DNA of 64,000 nt from Rhynchospora pubera (Eukaryota; Streptophyta; Magnoliopsida; Poales; Cyperaceae), in contig CM051461.1 in NCBI GenBank assembly GCA_028095005.1, forward strand, positions 46,054,812-46,118,811, given 5' to 3'. The position numbers were made by a program, and so were the translations under genes. Below the pieces are notes generated by a model. That model was not told the origin of the DNA. It ran no database searches and saw nothing but the letters and a program-made list of their open reading frames with translations. The first letter of the stretch is position 1. The number at the start of each line of letters is the position of its first letter. Shown here piece after piece: positions 12,706 to 21,413 of the stretch.

Positions 12706-13576
12706 TCATGACGAACACTGACTACAACCGCAAGTATAGGGTTGAAATGCACAAGTACCAAAGGGTTTTCCCGGAAGATTGCAATTTATTCTGAAGCAAC
12801 AAGAAGTCGTTTGACAATTGTTTGAATTTTGGCAACATTTACATGATGCACATTTCTGAAATGGCTGACTAGGTTGATTGCTAAGCGGCTTGTATTCTCC
12901 AATCCTTGGGTCACGTATATCTATGGTTGACGACGGATGTGGCTTGTAAGTGGAGTCTATAGTTGATCCTGTTGGCATACATATAAAGTGGTTTCAATGA
13001 GCTATACTTTGAGAAATAAAATGAGATAGTATTTAGCTATTGAAATGTTGCAAAATGACCCAATTAGATTTAATTTTATTTTCAATTTTATTTATGTGCT
13101 TGAGCAGGCCATATTATTCTGCATATTTATCTAAAAGTATACATTATTTTAAAAATCTCGAATTTACCATTGGTAAAATATATGATATATTATATACTAT
13201 TTACGTTTCATGATTAACAAAATGAAATTTACCTCCATGGGTGAGGTAATCGGGAAATTAATTTCATCTAAGCGACAACAAATATCTGAGGCATACGAAT
13301 GATATATTAAGAGACATTTCTAATAAAATTTTTGGTTGTAAAAGAAGTAATTGTTAGAGATCCTACTCATAGAATATTATAAGATACTTATTTCAATTTA
13401 ATAAATATCAAAACTAAAATTTTGACATCTCAAATTCGAAATATAATTGGAAAAGAAATATTTGTAGACACTAGAATGAATGTGTTTTCGCCATTGATTT
13501 TACCTTCGTTGATTGGGGCCAACAAGAGGAGAGACAGAACCAGCATGAGTGGCACAAATACGAAAGAATTCGCCAT
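12706..13576 (-). CDS. Secreted cysteine-rich protein (DUF7866-like), 2 exons
   Basis: Exon 1 is 13576-13504 and exon 2 is 12968-12706 on the minus strand; GT-AG splicing joins them in frame (phase 1) to 111 residues. Exon 1 encodes a strong signal peptide (MANSFVFVPLMLVLSLLLLA). Exon 2 encodes a polar linker and a Cys-rich C-terminus: CASCKCC, CQTTSCC, INCNLPGKPFGTCAF and CGCSQC. The CKCC...C-LP-KPFG-CAF-P-C-C-C pattern matches a small plant family of unknown function (DUF7866-type), probably apoplastic. Length is normal for the family. A CACTA element ends 65 nt upstream of the ATG, inside the leader; the probable native TATA box is stranded at 19163-19172. A degraded copy of exon 1 and promoter lies at 41899-42135. 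The reading frame is undamaged, but normal expression is doubtful. Confidence 0.8.
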
Positions 13577-13660
13577 TGAACAGTGTGAAACAACTTCCAC
13601 AAACTGTGTTCCTTTGTTTAGCGCTTCAAATGATATTGGTACACTACGGGAAAAATGACC

Positions 13661-13963
13661 TTCTGTAACGGCACTTCTGTAACGGTTATTGAAATAACCG
13701 TTACAGAATAGTGAGGCATTAGGCGGGAAAAATGGCGCCACAAATCTATAACGGTTATTATGAAACAACCGTAATAACATTTCCGTCATGGTCAGGGAAA
13801 AAAATGCATCAACCTTCTGTAACGGTTGTTGGATAATAACCGTTACAGATTTATTATATTCTGTAACGGTTATTATCCAACAACCGTTACATAGAGGCAA
13901 ATAATTTTGTTTTTATTTTTTTAGTGATTCTGTAACGGTTATTAGGAAATAACCGTTACAGAA
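13661..13963. repeat. Left subterminal palindrome array of the CACTA element
   Basis: Repeated inverted pairs of TTCTGTAACGGTTATT and AATAACCGTTACAGAA separated by a few bases, about five pairs. CACTA transposases bind subterminal repeats of this kind. The unit also resembles the plant MSA motif (AACGG core), see findings. Confidence 0.85.
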
Positions 13964-13971
13964 TGGTTATG

Positions 13972-13979
13972 TATAAATA
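13972..13979 (+). promoter_or_regulatory. Possible TATA box inside the CACTA left unit
   Basis: TATAAATA follows directly after the left palindrome array and precedes a leader-like stretch with a CT-rich start. It would drive plus-strand transcription into the element, opposite to the DUF4283-like frames. No plus-strand protein is recognisable, so its use is uncertain. Confidence 0.35.
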
Positions 13980-14320
13980 AAATATCATCCTCACTCATCT
14001 AACTCTCAGTCGCGCGCACTTTTCAACATTCAAACGGATCAGAAGTTCAAAGTATATTTTCATGAACTCCTCTTTATTTAAATTATTTTGCATTTCGTTA
14101 ATAATTTGCATATATATAGGCATGAATTTCGTGTTGTCATATAGTAAACGTCATCAAGTAGTAGCTAGCAATAATACACAGATCAGGTGAGAAAAGGAAG
14201 AGAGTGAAGGCAAAGTAAAGAAGAATGCTCTTTGTTGATATTCCAAGAAGAAAATTTAAGGATTACAGCCATAAAGCATACAGAGCTAAACAAAAAATTT
14301 AAGGATTAGAGAAGAAGCAC

Positions 14321-15229
14321 TTAGAACTGCTGTACATTAAAGGAGGCATTAATAGCATTAAAGAACCAAGGCAGAAAACTTGAAGAGGCAATAGCTAAAA
14401 AGGGATCACCAGTAGCACAATGTACTGGCAAGGAAACACCAGAAGCTGATCCAGTAGGAGGAGAAACAGAAGCTGATTCAGTAGAAGTTGAATCGGTGTC
14501 AGTCGATGGTGGTGGAGGAGGTGGAGGAGGCACCCAAGGCCTGCCGGGGCCTACAAAAGGTGGTTCAGTGGGCCCTCCAACTTGTTCAAAACCTTCAATA
14601 TGTACCCTAACTCTTGCAGCTCGAGGGTCTGCAGAGATAACCAAATGATGAGGGATCTCTGAGGGATGAGCTCCTTTAATAAGCAAACGCAAATGAAGGA
14701 AGATCCCATCAGAGAAGTGAGGAGCAGTGAAAATTGGATAACCAAACCCAGACACCAGCATGTTAATGGCACTTCTATTCCAGAGATGAAGAGGGGGACC
14801 AGTAATTCTGATTCTGGTACGATAAAGAGGAGGTTCATAAACTGTACCAGCACGCTCAGTCCACCTTGTTAGGACCAATCTAACATTCTGCAGGTAAATG
14901 ACACCTAGGCTGCAGATTTCATTCCTGACCCCTTGATTTGGGCAAACCAGAAGAAAATCTCCAGAGGTTGGGTGCACTGGAGAGAGACGATACTGGTGAA
15001 CTACAAAACCAAACTGACGTGCAAGTCTGAATCCCAAGCGGTGCTCAAGATCAGGCGGAAGTAATCCTTCTGCTTGGAATGTAACAATCGCCGCTCTGTG
15101 CAGAACTTCATTTTCAGGGTCAAGATCTTGTATAGGAGAGTAAAACACATTTAAATGATCAGGTCTGAGATCTTCAAACTCAGCAGCACTGTTCATAGGC
15201 ACAAATTGCCAATCATGAAGGTTTGCCAT
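14321..15229 (-). CDS. DUF4283-like protein of the CACTA left unit
   Basis: A 302-codon frame starting MANLHDWQFVP. Residues about 20-195 resemble the RRM-like DUF4283 fold of plant retroelement/transposon-borne proteins: GDFLLVCPNQGVRNEI, then RTRIRITGPPLHLW and a FG-containing strand. It corresponds strand for strand to the protein of the right unit (NRFLIIGPSEQWRDEM, VRLWVRIADLPFGW), though identity is low. A P8 run (VPPPPPPPPS) and a Ser/Thr-rich tail follow. Upstream, the frame 15651-15244 encodes a degenerate zinc knuckle; in plant relatives a knuckle and a MANF-type start lie in one protein, so a short intron or frameshift may separate them here. A TTCTTTCTTCAG stretch just before the ATG could be a splice acceptor. 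Function unknown; nucleic-acid binding is inferred. Confidence 0.55.
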   Translation of the reverse strand: MANLHDWQFVPMNSAAEFEDLRPDHLNVFYSPIQDLDPENEVLHRAAIVTFQAEGLLPPDLEHRLGFRLARQFGFVVHQYRLSPVHPTSGDFLLVCPNQGVRNEICSLGVIYLQNVRLVLTRWTERAGTVYEPPLYRTRIRITGPPLHLWNRSAINMLVSGFGYPIFTAPHFSDGIFLHLRLLIKGAHPSEIPHHLVISADPRAARVRVHIEGFEQVGGPTEPPFVGPGRPWVPPPPPPPPSTDTDSTSTESASVSPPTGSASGVSLPVHCATGDPFLAIASSSFLPWFFNAINASFNVQQF

Positions 15230-15243
15230 ATCTGAAGAAAGAA

Positions 15244-15651
15244 CTAAAAAGGAGGAGAAGTGGAAGAGGCAGCAAGAGGGGATTGACTATTAATAGATGG
15301 GGGAGGGAGAGGAGAAGGCAAAGAGATTAAAGGAAGAATTGAAGAAGTTCTCTGACAATTATGACCAAATTTAAGACAAACCAAGCACCTCTTCGGAAGA
15401 CTACAACTTGATTCAGGTGTTCTGATATTGAGATTCTGATATTGATGATTCAGGTACGTTCTGACCAAATTTAAGACAAACCAAGCACTTCTATCTAAGC
15501 TATTAATGATATTGAGATTCTGATATTGTACGATTCTGATATTGAGATTCTGATTTGATTGATACTTGTGAGGCAAACTAAATACTTTGTTTATTGTTTG
15601 TGTAATATGCATGATTATATATATGTTTGATATATGTGTGATATGCTGCAT
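15244..15651 (-). pseudogene. Zinc-knuckle-like 5' part of the left-unit gene
   Basis: The frame contains CSLPKRCLVCLKFGHNC, which has the look of a CCHC knuckle but the last spacing is one residue rather than four. A Pro/Ser-rich linker follows. The upstream half consists of repeats of QYQNLNI made by a duplicated ATTGAGATTCTGATATTG motif, so it is probably not original coding sequence. It is out of frame with the DUF4283-like frame downstream. Confidence 0.4.
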
Positions 15652-15742
15652 GTGTTTAATTTAAATTGGGTACCAATCTGGTACCAATTCGGCTAGCAAA
15701 TTGGGCTAGCCAATCAAACAGGCGAAACACAAAAAAAGGACC

Positions 15743-16096
15743 TTCTGTAACGGTTATTAAGGAATAACCGTTACAGAATATTATAATTTCATTTTTTTTA
15801 TTATAAACATTATCTGTATCGGTTATTACCTAATAACCGTTACAGAATATTATAATTTCATTTTTTTTATTATAAACATTATCTGTATCGGTTATTACCT
15901 AATAACCGTTACAGAATATTATAATTTCATTTTTTTTATTATAAACATTATCTGTATCGGTTATTACCTAATAACCGTTACAGAATATTATAATTTCATT
16001 TTTTTTATTATAAACATTATCTGTATCGGTTATTACCTAATAACCGTTACAGAAGCCAGTCTTCTGTAACGGTATGTTTAAATAACCATTACAGAA
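15743..16096. repeat. Internal palindrome array with four 69-bp tandem units
   Basis: One TTCTGTAACGGTTATT inverted pair is followed by four near-identical 69-bp units that each start ATCTGTATCGGTTATTACC (at about 15811, 15880, 15949 and 16018), then a final imperfect pair. In these four units the left arm has changed from TAACGG to TATCGG in every copy, so they arose by recent tandem amplification of one mutated unit. Confidence 0.88.
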
Positions 16097-17211
16097 AGGT
16101 TATGTATTTAGGTTAAGTCTTCCCAGCCGCATTCCTTTCTCTCTTCTTTTCATTTTATTCAAAGAAATACCTCTCTTATCCCTTCTGTTTCACTCCAAAA
16201 AATAGCAAAAAATTTATAAAAATTCTGAAAAAAAGAGAACAAGAAGGAGAGCAGATTTGAGGTAAAAAAACAAAAAATTTGAATCGTATTTTTTCATATT
16301 TTTTCCTTATTTATTTCGGTTTTTTCATGAGAACGAGAGCAGATTCAACGGATCGATCGAAAGAACGAGAAGGAGAGCAGATTCAACGGATCGATCGAAA
16401 GAACGACAAGGAGAAGGAGAGCAGATTCAACGAATCGATCGATCGAAAACTGGATAATTTTATATTTCTTCGGTACTTTCATAAACTCCTCTTTTTTCAT
16501 ATATATGCGATTTAGGGTTAACTGCTTTTTTTCCTTTTGCTTTTAAGTTGTAATTGACAAATAATTGAGCTAAATAATTGAGCTAAATTACGGTTGACAA
16601 ACAATGCAATTTACATAGGCTGACAAACAATGCTATGGTCAATAGTGTCTGCCAATTGCATACCAGAGGTGTACATGAAGGAATTTTGTGTGTTAAGTTT
16701 TGAATTTCTCCTTGCATATGTACTATTGACCTCTGGTATGCGCATGAATCAAATTGCCTGTTGGCCACAAATGTCAAATGTCAATAGAAACCTTTCTACT
16801 CAAGAGCAATTTATATTGTTTCAAGCTTGATTCTGTATCTAAACATCACAAACATACATCTAAACATCACACAATTCACACAATTCTTGCCATTAACAGT
16901 ACAGTACAACAATAAATAACTGAGAAGTAAAAAAAAAGGGCAGCATCTAGGTAGAGGATGTGTCATGAGTGGAGCCATTGCTCTTCTTTGCTGCCTCCTG
17001 CTTCTTTGCCAAATCCATGAAGGTTTTTTCCATGTCTGTTTTCAAGTCAGTGCAATTATTGAAAAAGTTAAATGTATATTTATGTAGAGCTATTCTCTAA
17101 ACTAGGATTTATGTAGAGCTATTCTCTAAACTAGGATTTATGTATTCTCTAAACTAAAGAAGTTATTTAGGGCTTTTGAACATATTGTCTAGAAAGAAAC
17201 TATTCTCTAAG
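16097..17211. other. Noncoding interior of the CACTA right unit
   Basis: A CT-rich leader-like stretch (16120-16200) is followed by three copies of GAGAGCAGATTCAACG with GATCGATCGAAA (16330-16450). A 13-bp inverted pair GCATACCAGAGGT lies at 16658-16670 and 16729-16741, and short tandem copies of ATGTAGAGCTATTCTCTAAA lie at about 17080-17160. No protein recognised. Confidence 0.6.
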
Positions 17212-18445
17212 CTATTTAGGACTTCTGCACATATTGTTACTAGAAAGAAATGTAGAGTTACCTTCTGTGGAGAATGACATCTTGCTGGGCTCCTCTGAGG
17301 GTGTCTTCATGAGTTCATCGACTGATTGGTCCTCAGTAGGGGTTGTATTGTCACTCTCTGTGTCAGTTTTTTCATCCTCAGTATCAGTCTCCTGAGAGCT
17401 TAGGTTGAACCCAGGGGGTACACTGGGCCCACTGGTGTGCCCTGGGCCCTCATGTTGAGCTCTGTGGCTCTCTTTCCTAGCCTGTTTCATCTCCTTCCTG
17501 AACTGTGCCTCAAGATCTTCTTGTACTCCTTTTCCTTTAGAACTAGAGCTTGTAGGTTTGATTACCCTGGTGTATCCAATGAGAACTCCTGTCTCCTTAG
17601 TTCTGCTTCCTCCCTTGGTTTGTGATCTAGTAATCATTGAGGGGATGACCTCATCTATCTTCCTTTTTTTTTGCTTGAGTATTATTGGGGGTTGTGGTTT
17701 TTGCAGCCTTTTTCTTTGCTTTTCTCTTGCTCTGTCGCATGGTTGTAGTACTGCCAGAATCAACCCTATCAGGTGGATTGATACTTTGCAGTCTTGCCTC
17801 ATCAGCAGGGGACCATTCAATCCTAGGCAAAGCTTTGATGTATTCATGACGTGGGTTTCTGATTTGTGGTTCCTCAACTACGTACTGAACCCGAAGTAGG
17901 TCAATTTTTCCATTTCTTCTGTGTAATTCAAATGCACGAGAGGCTGGTATTCTATCCCTATGTTCAACCAATACTTCTACTCTAGCAAATCTGGCATCTA
18001 TACCCATGTATGTTGGTGCATCAGCATGTAAAACTGTACCAAAAGGGAAAAAGATGTTTGCTCCATACCATGAGCACCATCCAAATGGAAGATCAGCAAT
18101 TCTTACCCATAGCCTCACACTGTCTGCTCTGGGGTCTAGTTCCCTTGGAGGATCAATGAGGATGGGAAATGGCCGCCTCATGTTGTTTCCATATGTGATT
18201 TCAATAGTGCCTTTTCTAAACATCTCATCGCGCCATTGCTCAGAGGGGCCGATGATGAGAAATCGGTTTTCTAGGAGTGTTGTCGCTCTGTGTTGTCCTG
18301 CAGGGAGGCGTCTTCTCATCTCTATCATGACATCAAGCAAAGTTACACCTTCCATGGTTTGGATGACAATGGATTTGGTGATCTCTGCACTGGCCGGAGC
18401 AGTGATGTCGTCTTCATCAACTCTGATGGGATCAAGGTTTTCCAT
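17212..18445 (-). pseudogene. DUF4283-like protein of the CACTA right unit, with a frame break at an A9 run
   Basis: Frame 18445-17651 (264 codons) starts MENLDPIRVDEDDI and contains the DUF4283-like core: NRFLIIGPSEQWRDEM, DSVRLWVRIADLPFGW, FFPFGTVLHAD, DARFARVEVLVEH, RVQYVVEEP. It then turns Lys/Arg-rich and stops just after a run of nine A (plus-strand T at 17664-17672). In the frame entered by a one-base slip at this run, coding continues to 17212 with features typical of such proteins: MITRSQTKGG, a Lys/Glu-rich helix, PPGFNLSS and an acidic Ser/Thr tail. So the gene is either broken by a one-base indel or read by slippage at A9. A TATA-like box lies 86 nt upstream. Confidence 0.6.
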
Positions 18446-18530
18446 GGTTGGTTTTTGAGTAGAGAGATAGGAGGGAGAAGTGAGAAATTAGTTTGAAACT
18501 GAAAAGGCGTGGGGTTCTACAGTTTGGTCA

Positions 18531-18538
18531 TTTATAGT
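18531..18538 (-). promoter_or_regulatory. TATA box for the right-unit DUF4283-like gene
   Basis: Read on the minus strand the bases are ACTATAAA, about 86 nt upstream of the ATG at 18445, a normal plant core-promoter position. Two copies of an ATGAAGAGTTGCGTGCTTTAA motif lie just upstream (18560-18625). Confidence 0.5.
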
Positions 18539-18770
18539 ACAAATGAGTTTGAAACTGAAAATATGAAGAGTTGCGTGCTTTAATTTTTGAATTGTTAATC
18601 ATATGAAGAGTTGCGTGCTTTAATGAGTGTTCAGATAAGCATCTCTTGGAGTACTGGATTGTAACAGTATGCTGCATGTGTTATCTAATGTAAATTGGGT
18701 ACCAATTTGGTACCAATTCGGCTAGCAAATTGGGCTAGCCAAATCAAAAAAACGAAACGAAAAAAGGACC

Positions 18771-19122
18771 TTCTGTAACGGTTATTAAGGAATAACCGTT
18801 ACAGAATATTATAATTTCATTTTTTTTTATTATAAACATTATCTGTAACGGTTATTAGAGAATAACCGTTACAGAAGATTGGCTTCTGTAACGGTTATTA
18901 GAGAATAACCGTTACACATGTTCTCCAAAAAGCTGTACCAGATTTCCCTTGCATAATACTATAACGGTTATTAGATAATAACCGTTACAGAAGATTGGCT
19001 ACTGTAACGGTTATTGTCTAATAACCGTTATAGATCTGTAACGGTTATTAGACATTCTGTAACGGGGGCTACAGTAACGTTTCATATACCGTTACAGAAG
19101 TCTTTTATTAACCGTTACAGAA
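18771..19122. repeat. Right subterminal palindrome array of the CACTA element
   Basis: Five or more inverted pairs of CTGTAACGGTTATT and AATAACCGTTACAG, then single copies close to the right terminus. The first part is nearly identical to the internal array at 15743, including the flanking GGTACCAATTCGGCTAGCAA stretch. Confidence 0.85.
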
Positions 19123-19144
19123 GCCAAAATTTCGCGTAGTGGTA

Positions 19145-19543
19145 AAAGGCACAAGAGAAACTTATTTATATAGAAAACAATGGATGGAAAGGAAAGGAAG
19201 GAGGGAAAAAAAACTCCTCATAAACTAATTTTGTTTAATTAAGTGTGTTTAATAGTTACGATGTGGTGGATTTTGAACAGATGATGTTATTGAATGCATG
19301 GAAAATGAGATGATCATTTTTTTCATCGTTTCGTTTGGTTGGTCTAATTTTGATGTATAAAACTTAATTCAGGAAGGAAAAAAATGCAGAATTTTAAAAC
19401 CGTTCTGTTTAACATATTCAAATTTGTTTTAACGAAATTTGTTGTTTGGTTTTGTTTGTTTGAGTTTTGGTTTATAGTTCAGTTTAGACGATTAATAACT
19501 TAATTAATCTTGTGTAAAATATTTTTGTTATTAGTGTAATAGA
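19145..19543. other. Ancestral 5' flank of the cysteine-rich gene
   Basis: Sequence from 19145 to about 19205 continues the leader interrupted by the CACTA, and 19260-19470 (GGTGGATTTTGAACA, TTATTGAATGCATGG) recurs at about 49940-50280. It is therefore one half of a local duplication. No coding sequence. Confidence 0.65.
19163..19172 (-). promoter_or_regulatory. Displaced TATA box of the cysteine-rich gene
   Basis: TATATAAATA on the minus strand. With the CACTA element and one GTA copy removed, it lies about 85 nt upstream of the ATG at 13576, a normal spacing. The degraded duplicate at 41899-42135 keeps this box (GATATAAATA) in the uninterrupted arrangement, which supports the assignment. 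Confidence 0.7.
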
Positions 19544-19735
19544 CCGAAATTATTTTATATAAGAATTCAGACACAAAAAATTTTAATAGAAAGAATTATT
19601 TAATTTTTTTTAATAAGAAGAAAGTTCCTACCCGGTTTATAACAGCGTAAAATATCTCCTTTTTACCTGTTTATAAAACGCGTTCAAAGGCTTCCAACGC
19701 GTTTTATAAACAGATAGGAAAAAAAATAAATCTTT

Positions 19736-19892
19736 GGGTGCGTTTGGATGAGAGAAGAAGAAGAGGAAGAAGGAAGATAGGAAGAAAAAAAATTATAAAT
19801 AATTCAAACTCTTCACAAAGTTACACACTTCCCAATACTTCTTCCCACTTCTTCCCTTCTTCATTTCTTCCCACACCTATCCAAACGCACCC
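19736..19892. mobile_element. MITE nested in the left repeat of the Pack-MULE
   Basis: 157 bp with ends GGGTGCGTTTGGAT and ATCCAAACGCACCC, flanked by TTT on both sides. The right Pack-MULE repeat (about 21205-21220) lacks it and reads straight through, so insertion followed the Pack-MULE's own formation. Confidence 0.85.
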
Positions 19893-20147
19893 TTTAGTAA
19901 GACATTCCTACCCGTTTATAAAACGGATCAGAAGCGTATTTGATCCCTCTACTTTTTTTTTCTTTATTATCTTTCTTTTGTCAGAGTAGGCCTCACTGTT
20001 GTGCAGCCTTTATCTTTCTTTTGGAAGCGTATTTGATTCAACTTAGACCAAAAAAAAAAAAATAAAAATTTCCCCAACGTAGTCAGAAAATAACTGAAGC
20101 GGAATCAATCATGGCTTGAAAGGAGGAAAAAAAAATGGCTTGAAAGG

Positions 20148-20980
20148 AGCAAAGACCACCACCGAGTTGTGACCCGCCAAATCCAAATGAATTTGAGATT
20201 ACTGCAAATACATGTCAATAACATGAGAAAATAATCTTACGTAAAAAAGAAAAAATTGCATTGAGAAGAAGGATAACAAGATAATCAGCAACTACTTACC
20301 AACATTGATTTCATGCTGCTTTTTCTCATTTGGTACAGTATCAAATTCAACTGCAGGCTCAATATTCTACAAAAATTGGTAGAAAAAAGTTATCTCAATC
20401 AACTCATATATCTCAATAATCATAAATCAGAATAAAAAACTAATAGTTATAAAGGTTTCCAAAATAGAGCTACTAATAACACCACTGATTATGCTGCGAA
20501 CATAATGGTTTTGTTGGATGAGGGTACACAGTTTAAATCTTTTGTCAGTTCTATGACAGTTGATGCCATTGGTTGAGATGAAAACATAATAATATAGAAC
20601 TTAACAGTAACTATCAAGTTGTGATAGACAATGAACTTACAAATTGGTTGATAGTGGGGTGCAACCAGCCAGTAGTTATTGCTTTAATAGTTGCAATTGC
20701 CTCTAAACCTCCTGCAGCACCAAGGCAATGCCCTATCATAGACTACATACAAAAATGAAACTAAGTAAAATCATCCACATGAAAAATGAAACTACTATTA
20801 CTAAAAGCTATGCTATAAAAGAAACAGATATAAAATCTGATGGGGTTGAGCAAAAGCAAAGAACGATACCTTGGTTCCATTAATCTTAATCTCAGATGTG
20901 TCTTTGAAAACTTGCTTGATTGCATTGACTTCAGCAAGATCACCAGCCAGAGTTGATGTTGCATGAGCATTCATGTACAC
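20148..20980 (-). pseudogene. Captured fragment of a 3-oxoacyl-ACP synthase I (KAS I) gene
   Basis: Four exons on the minus strand with introns retained. 20980-20870 encodes VYMNAHATSTLAGDLAEVNA...KINGTK; 20742-20641 encodes SMIGHCLGAAGGLEAIATIK...GWLHPTINQF; 20366-20300 encodes NIEPAVEFDTVPNEKKQHEI; 20201 down to about 20148 encodes ISNSFGFGG. This is the C-terminal third of plastid KAS I, including the catalytic-region NAHAT and GHCLGAAG motifs with their histidines, but not the active-site cysteine. The active enzyme elongates acyl-ACP in fatty-acid synthesis. The last exon has a one-base insertion after FGFGG that shifts the frame away from HNSVV. The N-terminal two thirds are absent and the copy is held by Pack-MULE ends, so it is a captured fragment and not a working enzyme. 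Confidence 0.92.
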
Positions 20981-21413
20981 CTGAAAAATAATCCACTCTC
21001 TCCTTTCAAGCCATGATTGATCTCAACTACGTTTGGGAAATTTTTATTATTTTTTTTTTTGGTCTAAGTTGAATCAAATACGCTTCCAAAAGAAAGATAA
21101 AGGCTGCACAACAGTGGGGCCTAGTCTGACAAAAGAAAGATAAAGGAAAAAAAAAGTAGAGGGATCAAATACGCTTCCAACCCATTTTATAAATAGGTAG
21201 GAAGGTCTGACCAAAGATTTATTTTTCTTTCTATCCGTTTATAAAACGCGTTGGAAGTCTTTAAACGCGTTTTATAAACGAGTAAAAAGGAGATATTTTA
21301 CGCTGTTATAAACCGGGTAGGAACTTTCTTCTTATTAAAAAAAATTAAATAATTCTTACTATTAAAATTTTTTGTGTCTGAATTCTTATATAAAATAATT
21401 TCGGTGTAATATA

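Larger units (their letters stand above)
13642..19141. mobile_element. CACTA (En/Spm-type) element, 5.5 kb, non-autonomous, carrying DUF4283-like cassettes
   Basis: Begins CACTACGGGAAAAA, ends TTTCGCGTAGTG, and is flanked by the 3-bp target duplication GTA (13639-13641 and 19142-19144). Removing it restores the sequence seen in the duplicate at about 42025-42075, which confirms both borders. No transposase of the TNPD/Transposase_21 type is recognisable. The interior is two similar units in tandem. Each has a left palindrome array, a leader-like stretch starting GGTTATGTAT, a minus-strand DUF4283-like reading frame, and a conserved right-hand stretch (GCTGCATGTGTT..., GGTACCAATTCGGCTAGCAA) before the next palindrome array. 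Confidence 0.9.
19544..21404. mobile_element. Pack-MULE (1.86 kb) carrying KAS I exons
   Basis: Long terminal inverted repeats of several hundred bp start CCGAAATTATTTTATATAAG on both sides (19544 inward and 21404 inward). Flanking 9-bp repeats TGTAATAGA (19535-19543) and TGTAATATA (21405-21413) differ at one base, as expected of a Mutator-like target duplication. The repeats contain several TTTATAAAACGCGTT motifs in both directions. Between them lie exons and introns of a host KAS I gene and no transposase, the definition of a Pack-MULE. A MITE is inserted in the left repeat. Confidence 0.92.

Noticed and set aside
13430..13900. 156-codon minus-strand frame spanning the CACTA border
   Set aside because: Only its MANSFVFV... 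part is coding (exon 1 of the cysteine-rich gene); the upstream part is CACTA palindrome sequence that happens to stay open.
16279..16515. Plus-strand frame MNRIFSYFF... in the CACTA
   Set aside because: Formed by short GATCGATCGAAA repeats in a leader-like region; no domain and no splice partner found.
16658..16741. miRNA precursor
   Set aside because: 13 bp pair perfectly around a ~58-nt loop, but the rest of the stem is too mismatched and there is no small-RNA support.
19544..21404. Working KAS I gene
   Set aside because: Only the C-terminal exons exist, the last has a frameshift, and Mutator ends enclose the fragment.
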